Positions 29,861-42,208 of a stretch of 64,000 nucleotides of DNA are shown here, piece by piece. The translations under genes were made by a program, and so were the position numbers. Source of the DNA: Elymus sibiricus (lineage: Eukaryota > Streptophyta > Magnoliopsida > Poales > Poaceae); the NCBI GenBank assembly GCA_039707655.1, contig CM077667.1, forward strand, positions 57,565,628 through 57,629,627. The letters run 5' to 3'. Numbering within the stretch: the stretch's first letter is position 1; the number at the start of each line of letters is the position of its first letter. The notes under the pieces are model-generated. The model made no database searches and was not told the origin of the DNA. It was given only the letters and a program-made list of their open reading frames with translations.

Positions 29861-30273
29861 CACTAGTGGAAAATAGACCTTTCGTCCAGAGCACTAGTCC
29901 CGGTCGGGTTTGGGCCCGGGACTAATGTGGGCATTGGTCCCGGTTCCAACCCCTAGGAGCGGACGGGGGCACGGCCAGCATTAGTCCCGGTTCAAGTGGG
30001 ACCTCTAGTCCCGGTTAGTGATACCAACCGGGACTAAAGGGGTTGCAGCAGGCTGGGGCCCCTGCGAGTCCCTTTAGTCCCGGTTGGTATCACCAACCGA
30101 CCGGGACTAAAGGTCTTCCCTATATAAAGTTGCTTCGTCCAGCCTGAGTCCAAGCTTCATCCTCTTATTTTTGCCAAGCTCTCTGTTTCCTTCCCCAAGC
30201 TTGAGTTCATCCTCCATTTTTGCCAAGATTTGTCAAGATTGGCTGCTCCCCATCTATCCAAGGGTTCTAAAAG
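29861..30273 (+). mobile_element. C2: left end of a second CACTA transposon
   Basis: Begins CACTAGTGGAAAATAG at 29861 with preceding GAG (possible 3-bp duplication). Subterminal AGTCCCGG/CCGGGACT motifs follow, several as stem pairs (GGTTGGTATCACCAACC). A promoter and leader come next (from 30121). The sequence stops at the E3 insertion and continues at 43797. The right end is missing, lost at the junction near 45013. Confidence 0.8.
30121..30128 (+). promoter_or_regulatory. TATA box of C2
   Basis: TATATAAA lies immediately after the subterminal repeats and 260 bases into the element. A leader with CTTCATCCT and TTGCCAAG repeats follows. E3 now separates this promoter from the C2 genes by 13.5 kb. 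Confidence 0.6.
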
Positions 30274-30278
30274 GTTAG

Positions 30279-31862
30279 TGATACATGTGATCTGCGTTGG
30301 GTTTTTCGTGAAGGGAACGGGTAATTGTAGCACAAAACGGATAAGTATTTCCCTCAGTTATGAAACCAAGGTTTATCGAACCAATAGGAATATCAATCCT
30401 AAACCGTCTTCACCGGCTGCACATAAATGAACAAACAACTTGCACCCAACGCGGGCAAGAGGGTTGTCAATCCCCTTGACCTCGTTATTTGCAAGCAAAT
30501 GAGTTGTGTAGATAATTGTTGATAAATATAACTTGCAAAATAAATAAAAATTAAATAAAGGCAGCGAGGTAATAATAGCGTTTGCAAATATATAAGTGAA
30601 TAGACCCCGGGGCCATAGTTTTCCCTAGCGGCATCTATCATGTAGGCAGCATACGGTGGGTAAACAAATTATTGTTGGGAAATTGATAGAAAAGCGGATA
30701 GTTATGCGATGTTCACGGCAATGATCATGTATATATAGGAATCACGTCCATAAGCAAATAGGCCGACTCCTGCCCACACCTATTACTATTACTCCACTCA
30801 TCGACTGCTATCCAGCATGCATCTAGAGTATTAAGTAAAACAGAGTAATGCTGGGAGAACGATGACATGATTTAGACAAAGTAAACTCAATTAATATGAA
30901 TGAACCCCATCGTTTTATCCTTAGTAGCAACAACACAAAGATGCATCTTGTCCCCTACTTTGCCACTGGGATATAGAAACTCGCTAGGTTGAACATACCA
31001 CAACGCACCACTCCCACCGATGAAATATCAATCTACTTGGCCAAAGCACATCAATAGATCAGAGAGCATTACGAAGCTATAATGATCATGCACTTAAGAG
31101 ATAATATAACTCAGAGGCATCTCAAATACTTTTCATGAATAATCTGAACATAACCCCACAATTCATCGGATCCCAACAAACACACCGCACAATAGGATTA
31201 CATCGGATAGATCAAAGGGAAGATGTGATGATCATTGTATTGAAGATCATAAGAGAGAGAGAGAGAGATTGCCATCTAGGTACTAGATATGGACCCATAG
31301 GTCTGTGGTGAACTTCTCACACATCATCATGAGGGCAGCAAGGTTGATGAAGAGGCCCTCCGTGATCGATCCCCCCTCCGGCAGGGTGCCGGAACGGAGC
31401 TCCAGATTTCCTCGCAACGGAACAGTGACTTGCGGCGGTGGAAAAAGGGTTTCGGGACTGCCTTCAGGGTTTTTAGGACATTAGAGAATTTATAGGCCAA
31501 AGAGGGACGTCGGGAGGCGGCTGAGGGGGCCACCACATATCAGGGCGCGCCCCTCCCTAGGGCACGCCCTGACGTGTGGTGGGACCCTCGTGCACCTCCT
31601 GGCCTCCTTCCGAAGCTTCTAGGTCTTCATATAGTCCAGAAAAAATCATCAAAAACTTTCGTGGCGATTGGAGTTTGTTTGGTATAATAAACCTGAAAAG
31701 GCAAAAACATGCAGAAAACAACAACTGGCACTGGGCACTGGGTCAATAGGTTAGTCCTCAAAAATATTATAAATTGGTAAATAAAGACCCAAAAAGTATC
31801 CTAGAATGATAATATATCAGCATGGAACAATAAAAAATTATAGATACGTTGGAGACGTATCA
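30279..31862 (-). repeat. E3 3' LTR (1584 bp)
   Basis: Minus-strand start TGATACGTCTCCAACG at 31862 and end ..GATCACATGTATCA at 30279. The upstream inverted repeat is 31530-31547 with 31565-31582 (16 of 18). A (GA)n run precedes it at 31252-31268. Confidence 0.9.
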
Positions 31863-33359
31863 AGCATCCCCGTGCTTAATAACTGTCATCCTCGAGTAGG
31901 TAAATGATAAAAACAGATTTTTTTGATGTGACATGCTATCCACTATGTAATCTTATACGTGTATGCTTATTAAGAAAAGATGAACCAACAAATATTAACA
32001 TAGCAATAATTGAAATGTATGAAACAGAATTGTTAATTCTTAAAAGTATATGATCCTTAAGAAATGTTTACCCCTCCATTCATCTTGTTATATTAGCAAG
32101 GCATGGCTTCACCACATTAATACAAATGTTAAGCACCACGGTGTCTAAGTCAGGCAATTGGTTCATACTTTTTCAATATGCATCAACTTTTTATTCTTCA
32201 CGCAATACATGAGTGTGAGCCATTGGACATAACATTTAAGCGGAATAGAGTATGGTGGTAGATATCAAAGGGGTAGGAAGCGGAGAAGATAGTCTCACAT
32301 CAACTAGGCGTACCAACGGGATATGGAGATTCCCATCGATAGATGTCAATGCAATGAGTAGGGATTGCCATGCAAATGATGCACTAGAGCTATAAGTGTA
32401 TGCAAGCTCAAATGAAGCTAAGTGGGGTGTGCATCCAACTTGCTTGCTCATGAAGACCTCGGGCATTTAAGTAAGCCCGTCATAGGAATATATAAGCCAA
32501 GTTTGTAATAATGAATAGGTAATTCCCACTAGCATATGAAAGTGATATATCATGAGACTCTCTACATGAAGAGCATGGTGCCACTTTGAGGCACAAGTGT
32601 GGTAAAGGATAGTAGCAAAGTCCCTTCTCTCATTTTCTATCATTCATTTTTTTTAATGGATGGTGTGCTCATTTGGCCTCCCCCGTCTTTATTTTCGTCC
32701 AGAGTTTCGTCTTGACTTATGGGAGAATCATCGTCTCCATCATTCTTTCCTCACTGGGAGAATGCTCTAATAATGATGATCATCACACTTTTCTTTACTT
32801 ACAACTCAATATGGAGAACCGATATGAAGATGTGACTCTGTATGAATGCCTCTGGCAGTGTACCAGGATGTGCAATGATCTAGTGTGACAAGTATCAAAA
32901 ACATTATGAACGGTGGCTTTGCCACAAATACTATGTTAGCTTTATATGATCATGCAAAGCAATATGATGATGAGAGAACTAGTCATGTGAAGTGACGATG
33001 GAATTTGCATGGCAATATATCTCGGAATGGCTATGGAAATGCCATGATAAGTAGGTATGGTGGCTGTTTTGAGGAAGATATAATAAGGCTTATGTGCAAC
33101 AGAGCATGTCATGTCACGGGGTTTGGACGCACCAGTGAAAATTGCACCTATCCTTGAGGTGAGAACGGGCTATGCACGGTACCGAAGAGGCTAGCAAATT
33201 ATGAAAAGGTGAGATTGTGTAAGTCCATGGTTTCACATTAGTCATAAAGAACTCATATACTTATTGCAAAGTTTTTATTTTATCATAGATCAAAGTACTA
33301 ATCACATGCCCTGAGGGAAGAGGTCGGTAGTAGTTAACCATCGCGCGCTTCTGACCCGA
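31863..33359 (-). other. E3 3' non-coding region, left of E4
   Basis: Begins with the polypurine tract, here TTAAGCACGGGGATGCT on the minus strand. Its sequence is collinear with 50690-52000 of E6. No credible ORF is present; a few short frames are chance. Confidence 0.65.
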
Positions 33360-33364
33360 AACAA

Positions 33365-34947
33365 TGACGTGGCTTGGACTGCGTCGGTATTTCCCCAAAG
33401 AGGAAGGGATGATGCGGCACAGCGATGGTAAGTATTCCCCACAGTTATGAAACCAAGGTTATCGAACTAGTAGGAGGATCACCACCACCCAATAAGTAGC
33501 ACCTGCACACAAACAACAAATACTTGCAACACGACGCGAAAGAGAGGTTGTCAATCTCTCTACGGTAAATAGATAGATTAGGTAGTGATAGATTGGAGAG
33601 ATAGATCTCTCAAGAACACAAATAAAAAGAGTAAATATGCTGCAATATGTTTTTGGGTTTTTGGTTTTGTAGATCTGAAAACAAAGATTGCAAAAAACGT
33701 AGATCAGAAAGCAATATGATAGGAAAAGTAGACCCGGGGGCCGTAGGTTTCACTAGTGGCTTCTCTCATGAGTATAGCGCACGGTGGGTGAACAAATTAC
33801 TGTTGGGCAATTAATAGAAAATCGAATAGTCATGACGATATCTAAGGCGATGATCATTATATAGGCATCAAGTCCAAGATAGATAGACCGACTCCTGCCT
33901 GCATCTACCTCTATTACTCCACACATCGACCGCTATCCAGCATGCATCTAGTGTATTAGGTTCATGGAAAAATGGAGTAATGTAATAAGAACGATGACAT
34001 GATGTAGACAAGATCTATTCATGTAGGAATAGACCCCATCTTGTTATCCTTAATAGCAACGATACATGCGTGTCTTGCTGCCTCTTCTGTCACTGGGAAA
34101 GAACACCGCAAGATTGAACCCATCACTAAGCACCTCTTCCCATGGCAAGAAAAATCGATCTAGTTGGCCTAACTAAACCAAAGATTCGAAGAAGAAATAG
34201 GAGGCTATAAGTAATCATGCATATAAGAGATCAAAGAAGACTCAAATAATATTCATGGATAGAAACTGATCATGAACTCAAAATTCATCGGATCCCAACA
34301 AACACACCGCAAAAGTTTACATCAAATAGATCTCCAAGAGACCATTGTATTGAGAATCATAAGAGAGAGAGAGAGAGAATAAGCCATCTAGCTACTGCCT
34401 ACGGACCCGTAGGTCTATGGTGGACTACTCACGCATCATCGGAGAGGAACCTATGAGGAAGATGAACCCCTCCGTGATGGTGTTTAGATTGGATCTCGAG
34501 GTTCTGGAACTTGCGGCGGCTGGAATTGTGTTTCGTCGACTCCTCTAGGGTTTTTGGATTTTCTGGGAATTTATAGGCATGATAGTCGGTTGAGGGGGTG
34601 CCCGAGCTGCCCAGCACCCATCAGCCTGGGCCAGGGGGCCTCTAGCGTGCCCTAATGGGTGCTGGCCACCCTGGGCCCCATCTTCTGGTGTTCTTTGGCC
34701 CATCTGGTGTCTTTCTGGTCCATAAAAAATCCACAAAAATCCCCGCAGCGTTTCATCTCTGTTTGGTACTGATTTTCTGCAAAGTAAAAAAACAAGCAAA
34801 AACAGGAACTGGCACTTTGGCACTATGTCAATAGGTTAGTCCCGAAAAATGATATAAAGTTGTAATAAAATGATTGTAAAACATCCAAGAATGATAATAT
34901 AACAGCATGGAACAAGCAAAAATTATAGATACGTTGGAGACGTATCA
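33365..34947 (-). repeat. E4 3' LTR (1583 bp)
   Basis: TG..CA ends as in E2. TATA-like CTATAAATT is at 34576-34568. The upstream inverted repeat is 34611-34624 with 34652-34665, with core CCAGCACCCA instead of the CACAACCCA of E1/E2. A (GA)n run lies near 34361-34378. Confidence 0.9.
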
Positions 34948-37429
34948 GCATCCCCAAGCATAATTCCTAGTCGTCCTCGAGTAGGTAAATGATAAAATAT
35001 AATTTTTGATGTGGAATGCTGCTTAACATGTTCATCACATTCTTTTCTTATTTGTATAGCATGGACATTTGGAGTTGTTAGTGATTCAAAGCAATAGTCT
35101 AGTTTTAACATAATGACTTCAATACTCAAGCATGTCAACAAGCAACCATGTTTTTCAAAATATCAACACTAAAGAAAGTTATCCCTAGCCCATCATGCTC
35201 AATCATTGATCCATTCATGAAACACACTCAAATATTAGCTATGCCCAATGCTCAAGTACGATCATAGTGCCCCCTAGTTGGTGCTTATAAGAGAAGATGG
35301 AGACTCAAAGCAAAAATAAAAATTGCATAAAGTAAATAGATAGGCCCTTCATAGAGGGAAGTAGGGATTTGTAGAGGTGCCAGAGCTCAAAGTTTTAAAT
35401 TGAAAGAGAAAAAATATTTTGGGTGGCATGCTTTTCCTGTCAACGAAAACGACAAAGTAGCTCACAATACTTTCCATGCTAGATATATCATAGGCGGTTC
35501 CCAAACATAAAATAAAGTTTATTCCTTTTTCCACCAAACTTTCACTTTCCATGGCGGGCCGTATCCACGGTTGCCTTCCATACCAACACTTTCCAAGGAA
35601 TTTATTATTTGACAACATAAAGTAAATATTTTTTCTTTTTCATTCCGGGAATGGGCATCCCTATTATCGCCGCACTCTCGTGCAATGACAAGTGAATAAA
35701 CACTCATCCTGAGAATAACACATCTAGCATGGAAAAATATTGGACACTCCCCACCGTTTCATGAGCGGTACGGGCACACAAAAGAGAAAAAATATTTTGA
35801 AAATTTAGATATGGCACATACAAATTTGCTTGGAACGGCATGGAAATACCGCATATAGGTAGCTATGGTGGACTCATAAGGCAAAACTTGGTTTAAGGAT
35901 TTTGGATGCACAAGTAGTATTTCTACTTAGTACAAATGAAGGCTAGCAAATAGATTGGGAAGCAACCAAACCAAGAAACGAAAAATCACATAAGTGAGCA
36001 TTGAACATAACTAACACCGAATAATGCACCACAAGTAGGATGTAACTTCATTGCATAACTATTGACTTTCGTGCATGCATAGGGAATCACAAACATTTAC
36101 ACCAATATTCCTACTAAGCATAATTACTCTTTAATATGACTCACATATTACTATCATCATGTTTCAAAACTATTACAAGGAATCAAGTTTAATTTGTCCA
36201 ATGATCTTCATGTAAGTTTTTATTATATCCTCCTTGGATATCTATCACTTTGGGACTAGTTTCATGTATTGTCATTGCTTTTTGGCAAGCTCAAACAAAT
36301 TTAAGTGAAGCACATGAGCATAAAGATTTCATCTCTCAAATAGGTATAAGTGAAGCATGAGAGGATTTCTTCAAAATTTTACTAACTCTCAAATTAATCT
36401 AAGTGAAGCATGAGAGTATTTCTACAAAAGTTTCCAGGCACACTGTGCTCAAAAAGATATAAGTGAAGCACTAGAGCAATTCTATAGCTCAAAAAGTTTA
36501 AGTGAAGCACATATATCAATTCTAACAAATCATATCATGATTTTGGATTTCTCAAATAGGTGTGTACAGCAAGCATAGAAAGGGAAAACTAACAAACAAA
36601 GCAAGCAAAGATACAAGACGCTCCAAGCAAAACACATGATATGTGACGAATAAAAATATAGTTCCAAGTAAAATACCGATGGTCGTTAGAAGAAAGAGGG
36701 GATGCCACTCGGGGGCATCCCCAAGCTTAGTTGCTTGTTACTCTTTGGATATACATTGGGGGTGTGGTAGCATCCCCAAGCTTAGGCTTTTGCTACTCCT
36801 TATTCCTACATCCATCGTGATCTCACCCAAAACTTGATAACTTCAATCACACAAAACTCAACAAAATCTTCGTGAGATCCGTTAGTATAAGAAAGCAAAT
36901 CACTACTTTAGGTACTGTTGTAAACCATTCAAATTTTATAATTGCATTATACCTACTGTATTTTAACTTTACCATGGCTTATACCCACCAATACAAACCA
37001 TAGATTCATCAAAACAAGCACACAATGCAACAAAAACAGAATTTGTCTCAAACAGAACAGTCTGTAGTAATCTGTACCATACCCATACTTCTGTAACTCT
37101 CAAAATTAGGACAACGTAAGGAATTTGTATAGCAACACTGTGTTAAAGTTTCAGCTCAAGATCACATTCCAGCAAAAAATGAAAATTCATATACTGGACG
37201 CAAAGTTTCTGTTTCAGATTCAGCATCACTTCTACTCATCCTATGAATCATCCTATCGGTTCTACTTGGCACAAACACTAAATAAACCATAAAAACACAA
37301 TCATAACAGAGGCATAATTGTGTCAACACTCAAAAACAGAAAGGAAAAAGCAAAAATTTATTTATTCATTGGGTTGCCTCCCAACAAGCGCTATCATTTT
37401 ACGCCCCTAGCTAGGCATATTGGATAGGT
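34948..37429 (-). other. E4 polypurine tract and 3' non-coding region
   Basis: The tract (AATTATGCTTGGGGATGC, one change) touches the LTR at 34948. The rest is collinear with E1/E2: hairpin array 36291-36505, internal polypurine copies 36715-36730 and 36771-36784, and post-stop element 37370-37420, starting ten bases after the Gag stop. Confidence 0.75.
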
Positions 37430-37993
37430 TCAAGTATTGTCATCTTTGGTTTTGGTCACTTTTGTGAGGGCCTTCTCGAATCCGGGGGGATCTTTCCGCT
37501 TCCCCAAATTTTTAGGAGAAGAAACCATCTTAAGATCCAAAATATCCAAACGCTTATTGCAATGGGTAATCAAAGTGTTCAAGCGATTGAGGTTCCCACT
37601 AATATGTTTGAGGGGTTCATGATATTTTTGTAACTCGACCAAGTGCTTACGTAAGTCACTTAATTTGTCAAGAATTTGAACTCCCTCTTGTGAAAAAGCA
37701 AGCCCCTTTTTTGGTGGGGGAACCCCCAAAATCCCTTCCAAAACTTCATAAGCGCCATTTGCATCAAGTTCAATAAAATTGCCTTTGGAGGCGAAATCCG
37801 AAAGCTCTCCATGATGCAAAGCCAATCCAATATAAAAGTTTCTAAGCAAAACTTTTGCATCTCCTATTAGATTGGAAATACGATAGGATTCCATTAGCCT
37901 ATACCAGGCATCTTTCAAATTTTCCCTTTGTTTTTGTTTGAAGTATAGAACTTCAAAATCTGGTGACAAAGGGGGAGTGGTAACGGTAGTCAT
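37430..37993 (-). CDS. E4 short Gag-like protein (187 aa)
   Basis: ATG 37993 opens MTTVTTPPLSPDFEVLYF. The body has the pattern of the C-terminal half of a retrotransposon Gag domain: KQKQRENLKDAWYRL, LLRNFYIGLAL, FIELDANGAYEVLEGI. A heptad-like helical region follows (about residues 105-155, LDKLSDLRKHLVELQKY) and the same end ..KTKDDNT as the E2 protease frame. It is open throughout. The primary sequence is very different from E2 Gag although the helix order is similar. It may bind or package RNA, or interfere with another element's Gag; neither is shown. Grass elements with this PDFEVLYFKQK type of Gag are known to me from other annotations. Confidence 0.6.
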   Translation of the reverse strand: MTTVTTPPLSPDFEVLYFKQKQRENLKDAWYRLMESYRISNLIGDAKVLLRNFYIGLALHHGELSDFASKGNFIELDANGAYEVLEGILGVPPPKKGLAFSQEGVQILDKLSDLRKHLVELQKYHEPLKHISGNLNRLNTLITHCNKRLDILDLKMVSSPKNLGKRKDPPGFEKALTKVTKTKDDNT

Positions 37994-38199
37994 AGCAACA
38001 AGCAAGAGATCTAACGAAACAAAGGCAAAAAGAAGAACAGGGCGAATAAAATGGCAAATTGGTGAAGTGGGGGAGAGGAAAACGAGAGGCAAATGGAAAA
38101 TAATGTAATTGCAAGGAGATGAGATTTGTGATTAGGAACCTGGTAGATGATGATGGAGTCCCCTCGGCGCCTACGATAGGCACGTAGAAGAAATTCCTT

Positions 38200-39776
38200 T
38201 GACGTGGCTTGGACTGCATCGGTATTTCCCCAATGAGGAAGGGATGATGCAGCACAGCGACGGTAAGTATTTCCCTCAGTTATGAAACCAAGGTTATCGA
38301 ACCAGTAGGAGGATCACCACCACCCAATAAGCATCACCTGCACACAAACAACACATACTTGCAACCCGACGCAAAAGAGAGGTTGTCAATCTCTCTACGG
38401 TAAATAGATAGATTAGGTAGTGATAGATAGGAGAGATAGATCTCTCAAGAACACAAATAAAAAGAGTAAATATGCAGCAATATGTTTTTGGGTTATTGGT
38501 TTTGTAGATCTGAAAACAAAGATTGCAAAAAACATAGATCGGAAAGCAATATGATAGGAAAAGTAGACCCGGGGGCCGTAGGGTTCACTAGTGGCTTCTC
38601 TCATGAGCATAGCGCACAGTGGGTGAACAAATTACTGTTGGGCAATTCATAGAAAATCGAATAGTCATGACAATATCCAAGGCGATGATCATTATATAGG
38701 CATCACGTCCAAGATAGATGGACCAACTCCTGCCTGCATCTACCTCTATTACTCCACACATCGACCGCTATCCAGCATGCATCTAGTGTATTAAGTTCAT
38801 GGAAAAACGGAGTAATGCAATAAGAACGATGACATGATGTAGACAAGATCTATTCATGTTGGAATAGACCCCATCTTGTTATCCTTAGTAGCAACGATAC
38901 ATGCGTGTCTTGCTGCCCCTTCTGTCACTGGGAAAGAACACCGCAAGATCGAACCCATCACAAAGCACCTCTTCCCATGGCAAGAAAAATCGATCTAGTT
39001 GGCCTAACTAAACCAAAGATTCAAAGAAGAAATACGAGGCTATAAGTAATCATACAAATAAGAGATCAAAGAAGACTCAAATAATATTCATGGATAGAAA
39101 CTGATCATGAACTCAAAATTCATCGGATCCCAACAAACACACCGCAAAAATTTACATCAAATAGATCTCCAAGAGACCATTGTATTGAGAATCATAAGAG
39201 AGAGAGAAGAAGCCATCTAGCTACTGCCCACGGACCCGTAGGTCTATGGTGAACTACTCACGCATCATCGGAGAGGCACCTATGAGGAAGATGAACCCCT
39301 CCGTGATGGTGTTTAGATTGGATCTCGAGGTTCTGGAACTTGCGGCGGCTGGAATTGTGTTTCGTCGACTCCTCTAGGGTTTTTGGATTTTCTGGGAATT
39401 TATAGGCATGATAGTTGGTTGACGGGGTGCCCGAGGTGCCCAGCACCCATCAGGCCACGCCAGGGGGCCTTTGGCACACCCTGGTGGGTGCTGGCCACCA
39501 TGGGCCCCCTCTTCTGGTGTTCTTTGGCCCATCAGGTTTCTTTTGGTCCGTAAAAATTCCACAAAAATCCCCGCAACGTTTCATCTCTGTTTGGTACTCA
39601 TTTTCTGCGTAGTAAAAAAACAAGCAAAAAACAGGAACTGGCACTTTGGCACTATGTCAATAGGTTATTCCCAAAAAATGATATAAAGTTGTACTAAAAT
39701 GATTGTCAAACATCCAAGAATGATAATAAAACAGCATGGAACAAGAAAAAATTATAGATACGTTGGAGACGTATCA
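38200..39776 (-). repeat. E4 5' LTR (1577 bp)
   Basis: TGATACGTCTCCAACG at 39776 to ..AGCCACGTCA at 38200. TATA-like CTATAAATT is at 39406-39398. The upstream inverted repeat is 39440-39461 with 39473-39494. Confidence 0.9.
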
Positions 39777-39781
39777 AACAA

Positions 39782-41390
39782 CACTAGGATTTCAACGAGG
39801 AATAGAAATGCTCACACATCATCACCATGCCTCTTTATGAACAAAATTGTCAACCTTTCTTAATATGGACACTTATACGATTTAACAATTATGAACTCAC
39901 ACCTATTTCATATTACTACATCAATATCATTGACCCACAATTTCTTTATATGTGCTACATGATGGTTTTGATAATCACTCATTGAATACCTAATATTTTT
40001 CGACTAGTCTTTATGACCCATGCAAATTACCGTCATTATTTTTTAACTCTCAAACAAATATAAGTGAAGAACGAGAGTGAAGTTATTTCTTTAAATCTAC
40101 ATGCCACCGTGCTCAAAAAGATATAAGTGAAGTACTAGAGCAACTGCTAAGCTCAAAAGATATAAGTGAAGCACATAGAGTATTCTAAGACATTATGATA
40201 AAGGTGTGTCTCTCTTAAATAGGTGTGTCGAGCAAACAATGATTGTGGCAAACTGAAAGTAAAAGCAAACAAAAGCAACCGACGCTCTAAGAAAAACTCA
40301 TATCATGTGACGAATAAAAATATAGCTTCAAGTGACATACCAGTGGATTTGAGACGAAAGAGGGGATGCCTTCCGGGGCATCCCCAAGCTTAGACGCTTG
40401 AGTGTCCTTTAAAATATTACCTTGGGTGCCTTGGGCATCCCCAATCTTAGGCTCTTGCTACTCCTTATTCCTTTGTCCATCAAGATAACACCCAAAAGTT
40501 GAAAACTTCAATCACACAAAACTCAATAAAACCTCGTGAGATCCGTTAGTATAAGAAACATATTGCATACTTTAAGTACTGTTATAAACTGATTCAAATT
40601 TCATAAATGCATAGTAGGTACTGTATTCTAACTTCTCCATGGCTTATACCCCCCGATACAATCCATAGCATAATCAAAACAAGCAACTATGCAAGCAAAA
40701 ACAGAATCTGTCTAAAACAGAACAGTCTGTAGCAATCTGTAGAGATCCTATACTTAGATAAATCTAAAAATTATTAAAAATTATTACAACCTGTAATATT
40801 TGTATATAAAGACTGTGTAAAAATTTCAGATTCTTATCACGCTCAAGCTAAAAATGAAAATTCCTGTAGTGAAGTGAAAAGTTTCTGTTTTGTTTCAGCA
40901 TCTATTCTACTCATCTTGTGAGTCATCCCAAAGGCTTTACTTGGCACAAACACTAATTTAAACACAAAAACATAATCATTACAGAGGAAATAATCATTAT
41001 ATTAAAAATAAAAAGAAAGTTTAAAGAAAAAATTTAAGATAACTATTGGTTTGCCTCCCAACTAGCGCTATTGTTTTATGCCCCTAGCTAGGCATAATGC
41101 ATAGTTTCAAGTATTGTAATATCCACGGAAACGATCCATCATGCTATAATCATATTCCCTTATTTCATCAGCATGTTTTCTAATAGGTAAGCAAAAATAA
41201 TTGAAGGGACTAAACTTCACAACACAAGGATCCGAAAGATCTATTTCAGGAGGAATAGGAGGCTCTTCTTTAGGTTCTCAGAGGTGATAACTATTTCCTC
41301 ATTGTAAAGATTTCGATGAAGGTATTTTATTAATTATCTCTCAAGCTCATAACCCATTCAAAGTTTTGGTATAGCAAATTCATCATTATG
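39782..41390 (-). other. E3 3' non-coding region, right of E4
   Basis: Contains three hairpin units (40050-40175), internal polypurine copies (40379-40394 and 40435-40450) and the post-stop element (41046-41096). The first bases join exactly to 33359 when E4 and one AACAA are removed, as the homologous E6 segment at 50680-50710 shows. Confidence 0.7.
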
Positions 41391-42062
41391 TTAACATATT
41401 TTATCAACTAAGACATTAGGTGGAACCTTCTTTCTAAGGTTTTCATCATAAGCAACATAGTCCGTGGATCTTAGTTTTCTTACCCCTTCAAATTCATAAA
41501 GAATTCCTTCTATTGGTGGGCATTCACAATTAATCCTATAATAAGCAAACATGTCTCTAGCCTCTTGTATAATATTGTCAAATTCTTGCGCAAGGAATAT
41601 AGTGGCCAAGAGTTTAGTAGGAGCTTCCTGAATATTAGAGAATTCTAGAAACAACCATTGTATAAAAGGATGCATATGGACAAGTTGTCTTTCCAATTGT
41701 GCTATGAGTGTAGATATGGCATCCCCATAACTTGTAGTTCTAGTAACAATGGATCCTCCCATCAATGATAATGATCCCGCACAAGTGAAAAAATCTTGAA
41801 TCACACTCTTACCAATAATATTCCCGCTACTTATACGGAGTTTCTTTGTTGGCATAGTGGGTTCACTTTTAGAAGGATCATCAACCGCAAGATTATCAAG
41901 TATTTCGTTAGAAACTTCATAAAAAATTCTATTAGAATTATTATCACAAGGTGAAGTTGGATGTTCAAGGGCTTCCGCACTAGCGGCGGAAACACCACTA
42001 ATCTCAAAATCAGACTTGATAACTATTTCCAGCAAGCAAAGGAGTAAACTAGTAAGGAGCAA
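41391..42062 (-). CDS. E3 protein of unknown function (223 codons open)
   Basis: Not a Gag, protease or polymerase that I recognise. Visible are a short hydrophobic start (LLTSLLLCLLEIVI), an acidic Ser/Pro-rich part, then a likely helical globular region with FFTCAGSLSLMGGSIV, LIAQLERQLVHMHPFIQW, LLATIFLAQEF and YEFEGVRKLRSTDY, and the end KKVPPNVLVDKIC. Similar ORFs recur in Triticeae repeats without assigned role. The true start is uncertain; several in-frame ATGs are possible. It lies just inside the 5' LTR where gag would be expected. Confidence 0.5.
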   Translation of the reverse strand: MLLTSLLLCLLEIVIKSDFEISGVSAASAEALEHPTSPCDNNSNRIFYEVSNEILDNLAVDDPSKSEPTMPTKKLRISSGNIIGKSVIQDFFTCAGSLSLMGGSIVTRTTSYGDAISTLIAQLERQLVHMHPFIQWLFLEFSNIQEAPTKLLATIFLAQEFDNIIQEARDMFAYYRINCECPPIEGILYEFEGVRKLRSTDYVAYDENLRKKVPPNVLVDKIC

Positions 42063-42178
42063 AGATAAATATTTTTGTATTTTTGTTTTTTATGAGACAA
42101 CCTAAATATAACAGCAAATAAAAATAAGAACAAGTGAATGAAAATTTGTGTGAAGTTACTTGGTAGTTGATGATGATA

Positions 42179-42196
42179 TTCCCCGGCAACGGCGCA
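42179..42196 (-). other. E3 primer binding site
   Basis: Minus-strand TGCGCCGTTGCCGGGGAA, one base shorter than the tRNA-Asp-type consensus seen in E2. Confidence 0.65.
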
Positions 42197-42208
42197 AGAA
42201 ATCCTTCC

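Larger units (their letters stand above)
33365..39776 (-). mobile_element. E4: LTR type A element with a different, short Gag, nested in E3
   Basis: 6.4-kb element with LTRs 38200-39776 and 33365-34947 and duplication AACAA (33360-33364 and 39777-39781). LTRs and 3' non-coding DNA are those of E1/E2, but the coding part is a single 187-codon Gag-like frame (37430-37993) instead of gag-protease. The primer binding site is deleted: compared with E2, 30 bases including the whole site are missing at 38190/38191. LTR divergence is about 4-5% by eye. Confidence 0.9.
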
